34,881 nucleotides of DNA from the NCBI GenBank assembly GCA_946555345.1, contig CAMNSS010000026.1:1-34881 (forward strand). The letters run 5' to 3'. The position numbers and the translations under genes were made by a program. The notes under the pieces are model-generated. The model did no database searches. It saw nothing but the letters and a program-made list of their open reading frames with translations, and had not been told where the DNA came from. Source of the DNA: an uncultured Eubacterium sp. (GTDB lineage Bacteria; Bacillota; Clostridia; Peptostreptococcales; Anaerovoracaceae). Below are positions 25,863 to 34,560 of this stretch, piece by piece. The first letter of the stretch is position 1, and each line of letters begins with the position of its first letter.

Positions 25863-25909
25863 AAAACTCTGTATAAATCGAACAAAACTGTTCATTTATA
25901 CAGAGTTTT
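25863..25909. terminator. Bidirectional terminator between the AlaX-like and 3D-domain genes
   Basis: A perfect 16-bp stem, AAAACTCTGTATAAAT (25863-25878) with ATTTATACAGAGTTTT (25894-25909). On the minus strand it ends TTTTCTTTT, fitting termination of the 3D-domain gene. The 25910-26075 stretch contains nothing else recognised. Confidence 0.75.
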
Positions 25910-26075
25910 AATGATATAGCAATCCATTTTATGATATCAGGGCGTTTCCTGCCAAGAGCAAGGGGGGCAAGCTCTATGCATCCACCCAGCAAACACAAAA
26001 GGGACAGTTTGCCATGCCTTCGCATCATCATTATCATGCAAATTCATTTTTATCGGTGATATTGCACCTTCCTTT

Positions 26076-27950
26076 TTATTGGATATATATCGTCACATAC
26101 CTTACGCCCCAACGCCTGCATTCCGCTTCGCTATCCATGTAAATGTCGATGGTGTTGCCTTTGATATTTCCGCCCGTATCCTCTGCGCGCCTTGCGCCAA
26201 CGCCTTCAATATACACGTTCGTTCCCAATGGAATCACGCTAGGATCGACTGCGATTTCGCCTACCCTGGCTCTCGTTCCCATTGCCGTCCTGCCTCCGCC
26301 CGTATAAGAGTACGCCTTTACGACCAGCTTCCGGCTGTAGGTTTTTCCGTTATAATCAATCCTGGTTCCTTTAGCAATTACCTCGTCCACCGCTGCCGTA
26401 ACGGATTGCCGGGCAATCTCCGTGCGGGATGCTTCCACGCCATCTATGTACGTCACTTCATAGGTAACTTGATCCTTGCCCTCCTGCCCTGGCGTCGCCA
26501 CCTCGGTCGTGCCTTCCCGCAGGGAGGAATCATTTTTGGTAACGGTTTTAAATGGAATCGCCTCTTCTACGACTTCCTGCTCCACCTCCACGCGCTGGAC
26601 AACGATATGAATGTCCTGCGTCATGAACGTATCAAGGGATGGCGTGACGATATCCCGCTCCCGCAATTTGACGCCAGCATCATCCAAGGCTTCTTGCACG
26701 GTATTGTCCAGTGTTTTATATTTTTTCGTCTTGCCATCTGCGGTAACTTTGAAATCGGTCGCATGATCGATTTCAAGTTTAATCCCGTCGTATATGTATG
26801 TGGTCAATGGCAAGGAGATATAATCGTCCTCGCAAAAAGCAATCTTTTCATCCTGCAAAAATTCTTCGACGGTGTATTCTTTCGTGGTAAAGCTAAATTC
26901 TTTATCGTTTATCGTCGCATAAACTTCCCTCGGTATCATCGTGGTGTAAATCAATGTAACTGCGAGGAGAATTGCAAAAGCGGCGGCAATTCCTGAACAC
27001 CAGCCGTAACGTCGGCACAGTGCAAGAAATTTTTCCTTAATTTGAAACGGTGGTTTTTGTATTGCGGAGAGACCGGCCGCAGGCGATGCGGCTGTTTCAG
27101 GCAGTTGTTCCGATTCCGAAGAGCCATCCGTTTCTTGCGGGGCATCAGCGGCTGATTTTAATACAGTCCCAGATTCCGTGCTCCCATTCGGCTCGGCTTC
27201 ACCCTCTGTTTTCATTTCTGAACGCACACCCGTTTCAGGCGGTTGTTCCGATTCCAAAGAGCCGTCCGTTTCTTGCGGGGCATCGGCGGCTGATTTTAAT
27301 ACAGTCCCAGATTCCGTACTCCCATTCGGCTCGGATGCATCCTCTGTTTTCGCTTCTGAACGCACATCCGTTTCGTGCGGTTGGTCCGATTCCAAAGAGC
27401 CGTCCGTTTCTTGCGAGGCATCAGCGGCTGATTTTAATACAGTCCCAGATTCCGTGCTCCCATTCGGCTCGGCTTCACCCTCTGTTTTCATTTCTGAACG
27501 CACACCCGTTTCAGGCGGTTGTTCCGATTCCAAAGAGCCGTCCGTTTCTTGCGGGGCATCGGAATCCGCCTGCCCTGCATTGATTTCTGGGGGCGTATCA
27601 GAATCTGGTTGGGCATCATCTGTTGAAGCCTCCGCCGCAAGCGGCGTTTCGGCAAGCGTATCGGAATCCGAACGCTGATCCGGTTTCGGGGATGCAGACG
27701 AAGCGGGCTGTTCGCTTTCCCCTGAAGATGCATCCGCTACACGCTCAAATTCTATGCCAAGCTTCGCGGCAAGCGGCTCTCTCTCCGAATCCCCACCCAT
27801 TTCGGCAGTCTTCGTTGCTTCGGAATGCAGTCCGGACGCCGAACCCGCATCCGCTACGACCTGTTCCGCTTCGCTTTCCAAGACCTGCTTCACATCCACG
27901 GACTTACCGCTGCTGCCTGAACCGAATATATTTTTGATATCTATCCTCAT
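26076..27950 (-). CDS. DUF348-G5-3D domain cell-wall protein with repetitive cytoplasmic N-terminus
   Basis: A 624-residue protein anchored by one membrane helix (about residues 316-339, IAAAFAILLAVTLIYTTMI). Outside are two DUF348 domains (about 341-450), a G5 domain (about 453-530) and a C-terminal 3D domain (541-624) with the three conserved Asp in AVDPSVIPLGT, EDTGG and TIDIYMDS. This is the YabE/Rpf-like layout of proteins that cut peptidoglycan as lytic transglycosylases. The start is unusual: residues 1-300 lie on the cytoplasmic side and are acidic and disordered, with a 46-residue unit (starting DAPQETDGSLESEQPPETGV) three times at 131-268 plus a partial fourth. AGGAG lies six bases before the ATG. 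It has a strong promoter and its own terminator. Confidence 0.92.
   Translation of the reverse strand: MRIDIKNIFGSGSSGKSVDVKQVLESEAEQVVADAGSASGLHSEATKTAEMGGDSEREPLAAKLGIEFERVADASSGESEQPASSASPKPDQRSDSDTLAETPLAAEASTDDAQPDSDTPPEINAGQADSDAPQETDGSLESEQPPETGVRSEMKTEGEAEPNGSTESGTVLKSAADASQETDGSLESDQPHETDVRSEAKTEDASEPNGSTESGTVLKSAADAPQETDGSLESEQPPETGVRSEMKTEGEAEPNGSTESGTVLKSAADAPQETDGSSESEQLPETAASPAAGLSAIQKPPFQIKEKFLALCRRYGWCSGIAAAFAILLAVTLIYTTMIPREVYATINDKEFSFTTKEYTVEEFLQDEKIAFCEDDYISLPLTTYIYDGIKLEIDHATDFKVTADGKTKKYKTLDNTVQEALDDAGVKLRERDIVTPSLDTFMTQDIHIVVQRVEVEQEVVEEAIPFKTVTKNDSSLREGTTEVATPGQEGKDQVTYEVTYIDGVEASRTEIARQSVTAAVDEVIAKGTRIDYNGKTYSRKLVVKAYSYTGGGRTAMGTRARVGEIAVDPSVIPLGTNVYIEGVGARRAEDTGGNIKGNTIDIYMDSEAECRRWGVRYVTIYIQ
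27147..27560 (-). repeat. Coding tandem repeat, 3 x 138 bp
   Basis: Three 138-base units in frame; the anchor GCTGATTTTAATACAGTCCC recurs at 27151, 27289 and 27427. Units 1 and 3 give identical protein; unit 2 differs at about ten residues. A shortened fourth unit lies at 27069-27146. Silent differences are few, so the expansion is recent. Confidence 0.9.
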
Positions 27951-27994
27951 ACAGTTCTCCTAAATGTATATTTTCCAACGAATATACGCATTTT

Positions 27995-28022
27995 ATTGTA
28001 TCAAAAAAGAATAATTTGTCAA
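27995..28022 (-). promoter_or_regulatory. Promoter of the 3D-domain gene
   Basis: Perfect TTGACA (28022-28017), 16 bases, TACAAT (28000-27995) on the minus strand. Confidence 0.8.
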
Positions 28023-28411
28023 GTTTTCTGGACTGCGCCAGCAAAGGCAGACGGTCATGTTCCGAAGACAGCAAAAAAATTTTTCCAATCATTTCATCAC
28101 CCAAAACATTATGCATTAAGCCAATTTAATGCTTTTTCTTTTACTTTCATATACCAATCCACTTCATTATCAGCTTTCCATACAATCTCTAATGAATAGT
28201 CAAATAATAGATTATACTATCGGGAACGTGGACGAGAATTTTCTTGACAAATTCATTTACGATCATAGGTGTTAATTCCGTTATTCCTGCATCTATACAT
28301 TATCCAAATGAAATTTATGCTTTTGTTGCATAAAGTCTTCTTTTTATTACCACTACGGAAAGAATATAATTTTTGCCAAAATAAAAAGATAACAAAATAT
28401 CAATAAAACGC
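28023..28411. other. AT-rich gap before marR with possible gene remnants
   Basis: No intact gene. On the minus strand a 35-codon open segment (28216-28109) reads like protein (SLEIVWKADNEVDWYMKVKE) but has no usable start, and an overlapping frame from ATG 28116 continues with HNVLGDEMIGKIFLLSSEH. This may be a decayed gene. The rest is AT-rich. Confidence 0.35.
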
Positions 28412-28466
28412 TTGACAAATAAAAAATTTTCAAGCATAATGCTAATAAAATTAGTAATATTATTAG
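28412..28466 (+). promoter_or_regulatory. marR promoter with overlapping palindromic operator
   Basis: Perfect TTGACA (28412-28417), 17 bases, CATAAT (28435-28440). Immediately after the -10 lies CTAATAA (28442-28448) with its mirror TTATTAG (28460-28466), covering the expected start point. A palindrome here is where MarR proteins usually bind to repress themselves. Confidence 0.7.
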
Positions 28467-28480
28467 ATAAGAGGATTGAT

Positions 28481-28906
28481 ATGGATTATAATGAATTAGC
28501 GGAGCAGCTTGTCGATATGCGCGCAAATATGCCGCAGGTCAAGCTGGAAAGAGCGATGTCCCAAATGGCAAGGGGTGAAATTCTTGCGCTGAATTATATA
28601 GCCGCTAACGGGAACAAGGTGCATCCAAAGGATATAAGCAAAGCGCTTATGCTTACAACAGCGAGAATTGCGGCAATGTTAAAATCACTTGAAAAACAAA
28701 ACCTGATTACCCGAATGCCCGATACTGCGGACAGCCGCCAGGTAATTGTTGAGCTGACAGAAGCGGGCGCTTCCGTAGTTGAAGAGCGCAGGGAAGCAAT
28801 GATAAAATCCGTCGCAAAAATGCTGGAGTCTTTAGGCCCGGAGGACGCAAAAGCGTATGTACGAATACAGAAAAAATTGATAGAAACAGGCGATATTTGG
28901 AGATAA
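28481..28906 (+). CDS. MarR family transcriptional regulator
   Basis: A 141-residue regulator. The frame opens at 28412, inside the promoter, so the ATG at 28481 with AAGAGGATTGAT before it is chosen (MDYNELAEQLVDM). The winged helix-turn-helix is clear: PKDISKALMLTTARIAAMLKSLEKQNLITR, then the wing RMPDTADSRQVIVELTEAG with the D-x-R signature. It probably represses its own promoter and the exporter genes that follow on the same strand, releasing when a small drug-like molecule binds. A strong terminator separates it from the exporter genes. Confidence 0.92.
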   Translation: MDYNELAEQLVDMRANMPQVKLERAMSQMARGEILALNYIAANGNKVHPKDISKALMLTTARIAAMLKSLEKQNLITRMPDTADSRQVIVELTEAGASVVEERREAMIKSVAKMLESLGPEDAKAYVRIQKKLIETGDIWR

Positions 28907-28945
28907 CACCGGCAACAAAAATAAAAGACACCATATTTTATGGAG

Positions 28946-28985
28946 ATAAGTCCTATGCGGAAAAACGCATAGGACTTATTTTTTT
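28946..28985 (+). terminator. Strong terminator between marR and the ABC exporter genes
   Basis: A perfect 14-bp stem (ATAAGTCCTATGCG with CGCATAGGACTTAT, 6-base loop) followed by seven T. It ends only 15 bases before the ABC ATPase ATG, and the ribosome site AAAGGAG starts straight after. No separate promoter can fit after it, so the exporter depends on read-through or a regulated fold. A tiny frame, MEISPMRKNA, runs through the stem. Confidence 0.85.
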
Positions 28986-29000
28986 GAAAGGAGAATAGAT

Positions 29001-29915
29001 ATGAACAGAATAATTGAGGTCGAACATTTTACGAAAAGGTACGGTGATTTCACTGCGGTGGACGACATTTCGTTTACTGTGGACGAGGGAAGCATTTTCG
29101 CGTTTCTCGGACCGAATGGTGCGGGCAAAACGACAACAATCAACACATTGTGTACAATTTTGGATAAATCGGAGGGCAATATTCAAATTCACGGACACGA
29201 TGTTACGAAAGAAAAGGCGTTAGTCAGAAAAGATATCGGGATTGTATTTCAGGACGCAACACTTGACGAGAAAATGACGGTGGAGGAAAATCTAAAATAT
29301 CACTGCGCATTTTACAAAGTGCCAAAAAACGAGGTGACAAAGCGTATCGATTTTGCGCTTGATTTGGTGGAACTGTCAGATTGGAAAAAGGCGGTTGTCG
29401 GCAGCCTGTCGGGTGGAATGAAACGCCGCGCTGAAATTGCGCGCGGTCTTGTGCATTATCCGAAAGTGCTGTTTTTAGACGAGCCGACAACGGGGCTTGA
29501 CCCGCAAACACGCGCGAATGTTTGGGCGTATATTCAAAAATTGCAAAAGCAGAAAAACATTACTATTTTTTTGACAACGCACTATATGGACGAAGCGGAA
29601 GTCTGCTCAAAAATCGTCATAATGGATCACGGTAAAATCATTGCACACGATACACCCGAAAATCTAAAAAAACAATACACAAATATTGAAATAACAGCGG
29701 TTTGTTCTAAATCAGAAATGCTGCAAAGCGCATTGATGAACAGGGACGTATCATATCATACAAACGAAAACACGATAAGTTTTCAAACAAAACAGCCGTC
29801 CGAGGCATTGGAAATTTTATCGGAATGCAAAGATGAAATCATTAATTTTGAGGTAAAAAAAGGAACGCTTAACGATGTGTTCCTCGCAATCACAGGAAAG
29901 GAGATTAGAGAATAA
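29001..29915 (+). CDS. ABC transporter ATP-binding protein (DrrA-like)
   Basis: A 304-residue ATPase of an ABC-2 type exporter. The Walker A motif is FLGPNGAGKTTTINTL (about residues 35-50), the Q loop is GIVFQDATLDEKMTVEENL, the signature is SLSGGMKRRAEIARGL, Walker B is VLFLDEPTTGLDP, and the switch His lies in FLTTHYMDEAE. The C-terminal part (from about 220) matches the DrrA accessory region. AAAGGAG precedes the ATG. Its stop overlaps the permease start (TAATG), so the two are translated together. Its bases are more AT-rich, with more AAA and ACA codons than the metabolic genes nearby, which together with marR suggests a transferred resistance cassette. Confidence 0.95.
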   Translation: MNRIIEVEHFTKRYGDFTAVDDISFTVDEGSIFAFLGPNGAGKTTTINTLCTILDKSEGNIQIHGHDVTKEKALVRKDIGIVFQDATLDEKMTVEENLKYHCAFYKVPKNEVTKRIDFALDLVELSDWKKAVVGSLSGGMKRRAEIARGLVHYPKVLFLDEPTTGLDPQTRANVWAYIQKLQKQKNITIFLTTHYMDEAEVCSKIVIMDHGKIIAHDTPENLKKQYTNIEITAVCSKSEMLQSALMNRDVSYHTNENTISFQTKQPSEALEILSECKDEIINFEVKKGTLNDVFLAITGKEIRE

Positions 29916-30760
29916 TGAACCCAATTACAGCAATCGTACAAAGAAATTTATTGAATTATGCGAGAAGCAAAGGCCGCGTTTTCGGCAGCCTGTTTATGTC
30001 AATGTTCATGCTCGTGATGTTTTCATTTCTGATGAAATCTTCTATGGGCAGCGTCAACGCACCGATGAATTATTTGATTTCAGGAGTAATCATCATGAGC
30101 GTTTTTCAAACGAGCATAAACAATTCTTCGGATATTTTATCCGACATTTCAAGCGGTTATATGAAAGAAGTCATGGTTGCGCCGATTTTGCGAAGTCAAA
30201 TTTCCATAGGAAATATTTTATCGGGTGCTGTTGTCGCAACGCTGCAAGGTGCAGTTACGGCGGTTATCGGCATTATAATAGGACTTAGAATCGACGTTTT
30301 GCAAGGGATTTTAATGCTTGCGGTTATGTTTATTTCAGCTATGACATTCAGTGCAGCCGGCCTGTTTTTAGCAACGGTATCGCGCAATTCGCCGACGTTC
30401 CAGACGATAAGCTCAATGATTATGATGCCGCTCACTTTCGTTTCGGGCGCATATATCCCGACAACAGTTATACCGTCGTTTCTGTTGCCGATTGTATATA
30501 TCAATCCGCTAACATATACAACTTCAATTTTCCGGTATATCGCACTCGGCGCAAATAAAATGACGGCAGCAGAGCTTGTAAACGAAGGCATAGCGTTTCA
30601 AATCGGCTCATTCACGATAATGCCCATTATGGGACTTTTCATTACGGTCCTAATCGGCGCAGTTTTCTTCGCAGTATGCGTAATGAAATTCAATAAAGCC
30701 GATTTTTCAACGGTAAAGGTCGCAAAAAATGTTCACGGAGGCGGTGCGCCTCAAAGATAG
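29915..30760 (+). CDS. ABC-2 type transporter permease
   Basis: A 281-residue membrane protein with six predicted helices, for example VFGSLFMSMFMLVMFSFLM, YLISGVIIMSVFQ, GAVTAVIGIIIGLR, GILMLAVMFISAMTF, TFVSGAYIPTTVIPSF and MPIMGLFITVLIGAVFFAV. The EVMVAPILRSQISIGNILSG segment and PLTFVSGAYIP are characteristic of the DrrB/ABC-2 family. It forms the channel for the ATPase encoded just before it and should export a hydrophobic or drug-like compound. The start codon overlaps the ATPase stop. Confidence 0.93.
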   Translation: MNPITAIVQRNLLNYARSKGRVFGSLFMSMFMLVMFSFLMKSSMGSVNAPMNYLISGVIIMSVFQTSINNSSDILSDISSGYMKEVMVAPILRSQISIGNILSGAVVATLQGAVTAVIGIIIGLRIDVLQGILMLAVMFISAMTFSAAGLFLATVSRNSPTFQTISSMIMMPLTFVSGAYIPTTVIPSFLLPIVYINPLTYTTSIFRYIALGANKMTAAELVNEGIAFQIGSFTIMPIMGLFITVLIGAVFFAVCVMKFNKADFSTVKVAKNVHGGGAPQR

Positions 30761-30772
30761 GAGGCGGTGTAT

Positions 30773-30877
30773 ATGGAGTTGAAATTTGAGCAGGTCTCAA
30801 AAAATTATAAGGAAAAAAGTCTTAAAAGGCATTTCCGTCCTTCGGCTGTTTCGGCCTATGAAAGCCGCATAAAATAA
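30773..30877 (+). pseudogene. Truncated ABC transporter ATPase start (34 codons)
   Basis: ATG at 30773 follows AGGAGG by eight bases, 12 bases after the permease. The first 15 residues (MELKFEQVSKNYKEK) are a typical ABC ATPase N-terminus; the sequence then changes to unrelated, basic residues and stops at 30877 without a Walker A motif. It looks like a third exporter gene deleted to its first codons. Confidence 0.65.
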
Positions 30878-30944
30878 GGATTTTTGAACCTCTAAATGAT
30901 AACATATCGGTGCAGGCATTTAAAGAAAAGCATCAATATAACAA

Positions 30945-30985
30945 AAACACGCATACTGCCTTATCATCAAGTGGTATGCGTGTTT
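30945..30985. terminator. Bidirectional terminator after the exporter cassette
   Basis: A perfect 12-bp stem, AAACACGCATAC (30945-30956) and GTATGCGTGTTT (30974-30985). It is followed by CCCTTT on plus and by TTTTTGTTAT on minus, so it can also end the pepV transcript. Confidence 0.75.
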
Positions 30986-31121
30986 CCCTTTACACCCTGT
31001 TTGTCGGTAAATCGTGATATTTTCAACGCTTCCTTATCACCATTCACCTAAGTGGCGGCATTTTTTCTTCAATCATGAAATGTAAACGATATGCATATGT
31101 TCTCATCCAGTGCAATCCCGC

Positions 31122-32549
31122 CTACGCAAGCTCCGACAAACGATACACCGCCTCCGCATATATCTCCGCCAGCTTCACCATATGATCGATCGGAATCCGC
31201 TCGTTTTTCTGGTGCATACGATCTTCATCTTCCGGAAATTTCGCCCCAAAGGCCACAGTATTTTCCACAGCCCTCGCATAAGTCCCCCCACCGATCACCA
31301 GCGGCTTGCTTTGCATATCGCCCGTGTGCCTGCGGTAAATCTCCATCAGGGTATTGATCAGCGGCGCATCCTCCGGCATATAAATCGGCTTTTCGTGCTT
31401 GCCTTTCACGATGCCCAGGCCGTACTGATCCAAGACGCCCATGATCCCACTGTAGACCGCCTCATCGTCCATCGTCACCGGATACCTGATGTTGATCGTC
31501 AGCTTCACGGTTTTTTTGTCCCAGTCTATCATTCCTACGTTGAAGACCAGCTTGCCAGAAGGTTCGTCCGCAAAAGCGCAGCCCATGTTTTCGCCATGCA
31601 GCCTGTCGCCGATATGAGTGTTATAAAAACTGATAAAATCATTCGTATCCTCGCTGGCGAAATTCAGCCTCCCAAGAAATTCCATCATGATCGTAACGGC
31701 GTTCTTTCCCTGCTCCGGCTTAGCGCCATGGGCAGAAATTCCCTGCACGGTCACCTCAAAACTCTTGCCGATGCCTTTGCAATTTATTTTACAGCCTTTT
31801 TCGCTACGGAATTGCGCGACTTTTTCCTTGAGCGTATCGTATCCTGCCCCCGTGCTATCATGCAAAACCGCTCGTGCGTGGTCTGCCACGGAATTTGCCG
31901 CAGTGCCGCCTTTGAAAGAACTCAGTTCAAGCCCTTTCATACCCATAGGGGGAAATTTCCTCACGATGTCGAAAACCAGGATGCCCATCTCGCCATGGAT
32001 CGCTGGGAAATCGCCGTCAGGCGTAAACCCAAAATCCGGCTGTTCGCCGACGTTTTCCATGTAATGCTTCATCCCATGCCAGTTGGTTTCTTCATCAAGC
32101 CCCAGGATCAGGCGGATCGTCCGCTTTGGCTGGTAGCCGCAATCCTTGAGCGCTTTCATCGCATAGAAAGAGGCGACGACTGGTCCTTTATCGTCCGTCG
32201 TTCCCCTGCCCCAGACTGCGCCATCGATCACGTCCCCGCCATAAGGTGCAAAATCCCAGCCGTCTCCTTCCGGGACGACGTCAAGATGCCCCACGACGCC
32301 GACGATGCCGGATTCAGTTCCAGGAAAGTCGATATGTCCGCCGTAATTGTCCGCATTGTAGGTTTGAAAACCTTCCGCCTCCGCCATTTCCATCATGCAC
32401 TGATACGCCCGGTGGACATTTTCGCCGAATGGCATATCATCCTTGGCATCGGAAACGACGCTCGGAATCGCAATAAGCTTGGACAGAGATGCTACCATCT
32501 CTGTCCTCGTTTCTTCTATTCGCTTGTTTACACTTGTTAAGATGTCCAT
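31122..32549 (-). CDS. pepV: Dipeptidase PepV (M20 family)
   Basis: A 475-residue zinc peptidase that splits dipeptides in the cytoplasm. The M20 metal centre is complete: VVGHLDVVPEGDGW (His and Asp), WGRGTTDDKGPVV (bridging Asp), LDEETNWHGMKHY (catalytic Glu-Glu), TPDGDFPAIHGE (Asp) and the late MHQKNERIP (His). The lid domain sits between about residues 190 and 380, and ISAHGAKPEQGKNA carries the His used in substrate binding. The length is right for PepV. The ATG is two bases past the stop of the NifU-like gene, with no strong ribosome site of its own, so translation is probably coupled. Confidence 0.95.
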   Translation of the reverse strand: MDILTSVNKRIEETRTEMVASLSKLIAIPSVVSDAKDDMPFGENVHRAYQCMMEMAEAEGFQTYNADNYGGHIDFPGTESGIVGVVGHLDVVPEGDGWDFAPYGGDVIDGAVWGRGTTDDKGPVVASFYAMKALKDCGYQPKRTIRLILGLDEETNWHGMKHYMENVGEQPDFGFTPDGDFPAIHGEMGILVFDIVRKFPPMGMKGLELSSFKGGTAANSVADHARAVLHDSTGAGYDTLKEKVAQFRSEKGCKINCKGIGKSFEVTVQGISAHGAKPEQGKNAVTIMMEFLGRLNFASEDTNDFISFYNTHIGDRLHGENMGCAFADEPSGKLVFNVGMIDWDKKTVKLTINIRYPVTMDDEAVYSGIMGVLDQYGLGIVKGKHEKPIYMPEDAPLINTLMEIYRRHTGDMQSKPLVIGGGTYARAVENTVAFGAKFPEDEDRMHQKNERIPIDHMVKLAEIYAEAVYRLSELA

Positions 32550-32551
32550 TT

Positions 32552-32776
32552 TTACAGCACAGCTTCCACGGATTTCACTTCAGGATAGCTTTCCTTTAAG
32601 ATTTTCTCCACAACGCCCTTGATCGTCATCTGTGCGCCCGGGCAGCCTGCGCAGTGTCCTTGCAGCCTTACTTTCACGACATTGTCATCCGTGTATTCCA
32701 CGAATTCGATATCGCCGCCATCCCTCTGTAAAAAAGGCCTGATCTGTTCTAATGCATCGCTAATTTTCTTTTCCAT
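32552..32776 (-). CDS. NifU-like C-terminal domain protein (iron-sulphur scaffold)
   Basis: A 74-residue single-domain protein. The frame opens at 32986, but the ATG at 32776 with AAGGAGAAAAAGAA before it gives MEKKISDALEQIRPFLQRDG, the standard start of this domain. The CxxC motif is in GHCAGCPGAQMTIKGVVE, where paired cysteines of a dimer hold a transient 4Fe-4S cluster for delivery to target proteins. The residues RPFLQRDGGDIEFVE are highly typical. It is first in a two-gene operon with pepV, two bases apart. Confidence 0.95.
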   Translation of the reverse strand: MEKKISDALEQIRPFLQRDGGDIEFVEYTDDNVVKVRLQGHCAGCPGAQMTIKGVVEKILKESYPEVKSVEAVL

Positions 32777-33336
32777 TTCTTTTTCTCCTTTTACCATTAT
32801 TATTTTCAGTTTTTTGATTTTATATGATTTGTTTCTGTTTTTTATTATGGCGGATATGCTGTGATTGTCGTTATGATTGATGCCAAACTGGATTGAAGCT
32901 TCTGCGCATATGCTTGCTAAACTGAAAGTCCTGCGGCTCTGCCGATAACCGACATTTGCCAATTTCCCGTGGCGATACCGGACCAAACCGGGTTTTTACG
33001 GATCTGCCGGGGCGTGCCAAAAGCCAGCATCCTTTTGCAAAATGCCGAATGCGGGAGCAAAAAGCAGACGTTCTGCCCTGCGGCAGGCTTCCTGCGAATC
33101 TGCCAAGCCAACTTTTTGTAAAATACCGAAGGCGGAGCGGATGTTCCATAAATGGGTAAATACCATGCGGCTAACATTTTCCAGAAAAACCGATCTCCCT
33201 GGGCAAATGCTGCACGCTTACGCAAACATTGCCCGCAAGATGCGCTGGCCTGTCCCATTCACCCGAAGTACGTGCGAACGCCACACGCATATGTAAATAC
33301 CACGCCCAGCATTCGGTTTATTCAAACGTGCTTATG
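32777..33336. other. Non-coding stretch between the substrate-binding lipoprotein gene and the NifU-like gene
   Basis: No credible gene. Degenerate, widely spaced partial repeats are present: TTTTGCAAAATGCCGAATGC (about 33034) resembles TTTTGTAAAATACCGAAGGC (about 33113), each preceded by ATCTGCC at 33001 and 33098. GTAAATACCA also occurs near 33155 and 33292. Confidence 0.5.
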
Positions 33337-34533
33337 CTACCTCGGATTCATCGTATGCAGCGACTTGATTTTTCCATTTTCCCAAGTACTGATATATGCT
33401 GTTTTAATCGGATCGCCCATGCTGTTAAATGTGATCACCCCGGATGCGCCCTGAAACTCATGCTGTCCCGCCAATACCTCACGGACCTCCCTGCTTCCAG
33501 CATCATCATCAGCTTTATCGATCGCATCTACCGCAATCACATATGCATCATAGCCAAGCGCCACGCTGTCCTGCGGAACGGCATCTTCTCCATACTTTTC
33601 CTGATAAGCCTTTTGAAAAAGCTCCGATTCCTTGCTGATAACCTCATCCGCCGCAAAGAAATTTACAAATGCGGTATTCTTTTCGCTTACGGTATCCCCC
33701 GCCAATTCCTTGAAATCATCACTGCTCCAATCCGTATCGCCAAGAAAAATCACATCAAGTCCCATCGTCTGCGCCTGCTGGATAATGTGAACCGAATCCG
33801 TTATTTCCCCTGGCAGCAATACGCTTTTTACGCCCGCATTTTTAATAGCGGTCAACTGTTTGCTAAAATCCTTTGCGCCTGGTTTGTACTCCTCATAGAC
33901 CACGATGGCATCTTCATTTTCCGTTTCGGCTTTCATCCGGTCCGTAAAAGCGGTCGTCATGGCCATGGCAAAATCATCGCCTTCTGGCAGAAGCACGCCC
34001 GCTGTGGTTTCCATTTTTTGTTCCAGCACATAATTTGCTAAAATATCACCCTGGTTGGAATCCACATAACACACCCTGAAATAATATGGGTTATTTCTCG
34101 TCACCAGCGGGTTGGTATTTGTAATTGCGATGGCCGGGATTTCTTCCTTGCTGATATGATCCCCTGCCACCATGGAATATACGCTCCCATAGCTCCCTAA
34201 GATTACCAGCGGTTTCTTGACCAGAAGTTCTTTGATGGCGGTTTCGGCGGTATAGATATCCGAGCCATTGTCAGCGTATACAAGTTCCACGATCTTGCCA
34301 TTTACCGTCGGATACATCTCATGCGCTAATTCAATTCCTTGAATCTCAAGCGCGCCCGCTTCGCTGTCAGCTCCGCTCATCGGTTCATATACGCCGATCT
34401 GGATAATATTTTTCCGGTCCTGTGGTTTATCAAGAAAGCCTTCTTTAAAATTATGAAAGGTCGTGCAGCCCGTCAATACGCTTAACGCCAGGACTACCAT
34501 TACTATAATGCAGATATATTTGCGATTTCCCAT
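33337..34533 (-). CDS. Substrate-binding lipoprotein of a branched-chain amino-acid-type ABC transporter
   Basis: A 398-residue periplasmic-binding-type protein (LivK/Peripla_BP_6). The frame opens at 34596 inside the tandem array, but the ATG at 34533 gives a lipoprotein signal: MGNRKYICIIVMVVLALSVL, then LTGC, whose Cys would be lipidated. The mature part starts with IQIGVYEPMSGADSEAGALE and shows LVILGSYGSVYSMVAGD and TNTNPLVTRNNPYYFRVCYVDS, the ligand cleft of this family, then YDAYVIAVDAID near the end. It binds a small ligand outside the membrane for uptake; amino acids are usual. AAAGGTG lies just before the ATG. No transport partner genes are visible in the window. Confidence 0.88.
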   Translation of the reverse strand: MGNRKYICIIVMVVLALSVLTGCTTFHNFKEGFLDKPQDRKNIIQIGVYEPMSGADSEAGALEIQGIELAHEMYPTVNGKIVELVYADNGSDIYTAETAIKELLVKKPLVILGSYGSVYSMVAGDHISKEEIPAIAITNTNPLVTRNNPYYFRVCYVDSNQGDILANYVLEQKMETTAGVLLPEGDDFAMAMTTAFTDRMKAETENEDAIVVYEEYKPGAKDFSKQLTAIKNAGVKSVLLPGEITDSVHIIQQAQTMGLDVIFLGDTDWSSDDFKELAGDTVSEKNTAFVNFFAADEVISKESELFQKAYQEKYGEDAVPQDSVALGYDAYVIAVDAIDKADDDAGSREVREVLAGQHEFQGASGVITFNSMGDPIKTAYISTWENGKIKSLHTMNPR

Positions 34534-34560
34534 GAAAACACCTTTTTCGTATATTCTTTC

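Noticed and set aside
26079-27678. Long plus-strand frames opposite the 3D-domain gene, some with striking repeats.
   Set aside because: The repeats are the reverse reading of the 138-bp coding repeat; the minus-strand protein has recognisable G5 and 3D domains.
31110-32540. A 476-codon plus-strand frame opposite pepV.
   Set aside because: pepV has all M20 catalytic motifs on the minus strand; the opposite frame is a mirror of its codon bias with no recognisable domain.
32777-32986. A 70-residue N-terminal extension of the NifU-like protein.
   Set aside because: The extension is not conserved in type and the ATG at 32776 has the ribosome site and family start.
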